Origin: Rhizobium sp. CF122
GTDB lineage: Bacteria > Pseudomonadota > Alphaproteobacteria > Rhizobiales > Rhizobiaceae
DNA: 64,000 nt
Assembly (NCBI RefSeq): GCF_000282035.1
Contig: NZ_AKKA01000083.1
Location: forward strand, 1 to 64,000
Direction: 5' to 3'
Shown: positions 62,343-64,000 of the stretch, piece by piece
How positions within the stretch are numbered: the stretch's first letter is position 1
Layout: every line of letters begins with the position of its first letter
Notes under the pieces: generated by a model
The model's database searches: none
What the model was told of the DNA's origin: nothing
What the model saw: the letters and a program-made list of their open reading frames with translations, nothing else
Position numbers and translations under genes: made by a program

Positions 62343-62366
62343 GGTGCGGCGTATGCTCGCCGCACC
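62343..62366. terminator. Hairpin between convergent oxidoreductase and adenosylhomocysteinase-like genes
   Basis: GGTGCGGCG and CGCCGCACC form a perfect nine-base-pair stem around a six-base loop, 9 bp after the oxidoreductase stop and 5 bp before the end of the convergent gene. No T-run follows. Confidence 0.55.
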
Positions 62367-62370
62367 CGTC

Positions 62371-63528
62371 TTACCGCGCCAGATCGAGATAGGCGCTTGC
62401 CACCATGGCATCGATATCTTTCGGCACCGGAACAATGCAGCTCTCGGCGCCGACCTCGCACCTGGCAACACGTTCGAGGCAGCGCGCCTGCAGCGTGAAG
62501 CCCAGGTCCATCGACTCCACGGAATTGCCGAGCGGACGGGGACCGGCGAGGTTCGCCATATGCCCGCCGCCCAGAATATGGAAGCAGCGACCATCCTTCA
62601 GGTGCAAGGTCTCGATATGGTCAGCCTCGTAACGATCGATCCGCACTACGTCGGGGTAGTGCCGGAACGCGGCGACGTCGATCTCATGCGGGAAATGTCC
62701 GCCATTCATCAGGATGGCACCATCCTTGATCAACGGAAGATCCGCTGCGGTGACGATACCGGGGAGGCCGGTGACGGTGATGAGCACGTCGGCGGAGGCA
62801 ATCGCCTCGTTGCGCAGCGGCGTGGAAAACCCGTCGAGATGAGCCTCCAGCGCTGTCACCGGATCGATATCGACGACGCTGACGCTTGAGAACGCGTTGC
62901 GGAAGCAGGCTGCGGTTCCCTTCCCGCAGGCGCCGTAACCGAAGACCGTCACGCGCTTGCCGTTGGTGGAGCGGTTGGTGAAGCGCATGTAGCTTTCGAA
63001 AAGGCTCTGGCCGACGGCATGTCTGTTTTCGGCAAACTGCTTGATCGGGCTATCGTTGATGACGAGGATCGGCATGTTCAACTTCGCCCGCATCGGCAAC
63101 AGGCGCGTGCGGCCCGACGTCGTCTCCTCGGTGCCGCCGAGGAGACTGGCGTAAGGGGCCTCGGCCGCGATCGCGAAGAGGTCGCCGCCATTGTCGAGCA
63201 GCAGATCCGGCCTTTCGGCGACAACCGCCTCCAGGCTCTTGCGGTGCGCGACAGGGTCCGTCGTCTGAGTCGCAAACATGGTGATCCCCTGCGCACGGAG
63301 AAACTCGACGGTCGAAGGCTGTGTGCTGTTCAGATTGCCGGTGCAGACGAGTCGAGCACCGCCGGCCCTCAGCGTCATCAGCAGCGCCACTGTCTTCGGT
63401 TCCAGATGGATACCGGTGCCGATGGTCAAACCGCCGAACGGCTGGGTTTTCTCGAACTCTGCAGCCGTTGCCTTCAGCAATCGGCAGCCGTTGCCAATCC
63501 ATTCGATGCGGGTTGCGTCTCTCTGCAT
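62371..63528 (-). CDS. S-adenosylhomocysteinase-like protein with altered active site
   Basis: 385 residues, shorter than normal AdoHcyase (430-470). The family layout is clear: GGLTIGTGIHLEPKTVALL, LLLDNGGDLFAI, GGTEETTSG, the NAD loop TVFGYGACGKGTAACF and MNGGHFPHEID. Aligning by motif to human enzyme, Thr57 is Glu43, Glu59 is Lys45, Asp131 is Asn113 and Asp190 is Glu167. His55 (His41), Glu156 (Glu135), Lys186 (Lys163) and His301 (His278) are kept. The C-terminal tail with the NAD-binding Lys/Tyr pair is absent. The protein may act on a different nucleoside-like substrate. It follows a LysR gene on the same strand. Confidence 0.75.
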   Translation of the reverse strand: MQRDATRIEWIGNGCRLLKATAAEFEKTQPFGGLTIGTGIHLEPKTVALLMTLRAGGARLVCTGNLNSTQPSTVEFLRAQGITMFATQTTDPVAHRKSLEAVVAERPDLLLDNGGDLFAIAAEAPYASLLGGTEETTSGRTRLLPMRAKLNMPILVINDSPIKQFAENRHAVGQSLFESYMRFTNRSTNGKRVTVFGYGACGKGTAACFRNAFSSVSVVDIDPVTALEAHLDGFSTPLRNEAIASADVLITVTGLPGIVTAADLPLIKDGAILMNGGHFPHEIDVAAFRHYPDVVRIDRYEADHIETLHLKDGRCFHILGGGHMANLAGPRPLGNSVESMDLGFTLQARCLERVARCEVGAESCIVPVPKDIDAMVASAYLDLAR

Positions 63529-63599
63529 ATCCGTGTCCTTCTGCTCTCAACGCAGTGTTAGACCCGGCAGCAGCTTTCGACCATGGAGATAATTCTTCG

Positions 63600-63626
63600 C
63601 AATAGGGCAGAAAATCTGCCCTATTG
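63600..63626. repeat. Perfect 27-nt palindrome at the end of the LysR gene
   Basis: CAATAGGGCAGA-AAA-TCTGCCCTATTG is an exact 12-base dyad with three central bases. It includes the TAG stop (63621-63623) of the partial LysR gene and lies 72 bp upstream of the adenosylhomocysteinase-like start. No T-run follows, so an operator is as likely as a terminator. Confidence 0.7.
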
Positions 63627-64000
63627 CGCGGACGCGTCGGAACGGAGCAGCCAGTCGCGAAGCGCGGTGAAGGCGGGTTTCTTCGCGTCGGTGGCGCGGC
63701 AAGACAGGCTATAGCCGGCCGGTCGGCGAATGAAGCCATAGGGTGCTGCGAGCACATTGCGCTGCAAGTCATCCTCAATGGCGGCGCGAGGCGCGAGCAC
63801 GACACCCACACCCGATCGCGCCGCCCCGAGTGCGAGGAGCAAATCCTCGAACTCCTGCTTGCGCCGGAACGTCACGGCCTGAGTGCCGCTTTCGGCAAAC
63901 CATTCCTGCCAGAGGGTTGGCGCGCTGCGGCTGACGAGAGCGGTGATCTCCACCATCCGAGCAGGATCGTCGGCGATCATTTCCGTAAGACCCGGCGTGG
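63621..64000 (-). CDS. LysR-family regulator, C-terminal part (runs off the window)
   Basis: The last 126 residues of a LysR-type substrate-binding domain; the frame stays open to the right edge (TPGLTEMIADDPARMVEITA). It contains FEDLLLALGAARSGVGVVLAPRAAI, shown here as two segments of the family fold, and ends RDWLLRSDASAQ, as in GcvA-like regulators. The helix-turn-helix is outside the window. It is 92 bp upstream of the adenosylhomocysteinase-like gene on the same strand and could be its regulator. Confidence 0.85.
   Translation of the reverse strand, partial: TPGLTEMIADDPARMVEITALVSRSAPTLWQEWFAESGTQAVTFRRKQEFEDLLLALGAARSGVGVVLAPRAAIEDDLQRNVLAAPYGFIRRPAGYSLSCRATDAKKPAFTALRDWLLRSDASAQ

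Noticed and set aside
1..64000. tRNA, rRNA and riboswitch genes
   Set aside because: No TPsiC-loop/anticodon combinations, rRNA segments or recognised riboswitch cores were found by eye; a covariance-model search would be decisive.

Overview
The window is a gene-dense, GC-rich piece of an alphaproteobacterial chromosome, most likely from the Rhizobiaceae (Ensifer/Sinorhizobium, Rhizobium or a close relative). Pointers to this are the split F0 ATP synthase locus starting with atpI-atpB, the short-form HisG/HisZ pair, an endonuclease-type MutL, a CIRCE-controlled groESL, the order pmbA - inositol phosphatase - DUF4170 - waaA - HAD - lpxK, and a palindromic intergenic repeat of the kind seen in rhizobia. 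From memory the gene order follows the Sinorhizobium meliloti chromosome closely; that should be confirmed by alignment. No rRNA, tRNA, CRISPR array, prophage or transposase was found. This is mostly core chromosome with small accessory patches.

Layout: 1-6.6 kb holds the start of the ATP synthase F0 operon with a good promoter, a SleB-type cell wall hydrolase, potassium (kup) and magnesium (corA) uptake, and the Mrp Fe-S carrier ATPase. 7-12.2 kb holds a LuxR-family regulator with an atypical ligand pocket, then an IclR regulator divergent from a four-gene sugar-acid operon (dehydrogenase, dgoK, dgoA, lactonase) of the De Ley-Doudoroff type. 12.4-16.3 kb has a PRC-barrel exported protein and two signalling proteins (GGDEF-EAL, and PAS-PAS-REC-REC without a kinase). 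16.5-24.5 kb has mutL and a lipid A/Kdo operon. 24.6-31.5 kb has a Kef-type antiporter, a split inverted repeat enclosing a tiny lipoprotein gene, a patatin, rRNA modification enzymes and tadA. 31.5-38.8 kb has ileS, ribF, two further conserved genes and chrA. 39-41.1 kb is groESL with heat-shock promoter and CIRCE.

41.9-55.3 kb mixes a stand-alone PAS protein, a GST, DoxX, the hisS-hisZ-hisG operon, a methyltransferase-like unknown, a solute-binding protein, a metal-linked pair (Met/His-rich protein plus DUF305), a reductase, 3-methyladenine glycosylase I and two L,D-transpeptidases. 55.4-60.4 kb is the glycolate oxidase operon glcDEF with a divergent LysR regulator. 60.4-64 kb has a second LysR gene divergent from a quinone oxidoreductase, an unusual S-adenosylhomocysteinase-like protein and the end of a third LysR gene.

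The observations most worth a second look are the 831-bp region bounded by a 43-44-nt inverted repeat that supplies the stop codons of both flanking genes and encloses a lipoprotein gene (26372-27202), the adenosylhomocysteinase paralogue with altered active-site residues (62371-63528) beside a perfect 27-nt palindrome, the kinase-less PAS-PAS-REC-REC protein (14586-16307), and the attenuator-like arrangement between the two L,D-transpeptidase genes.
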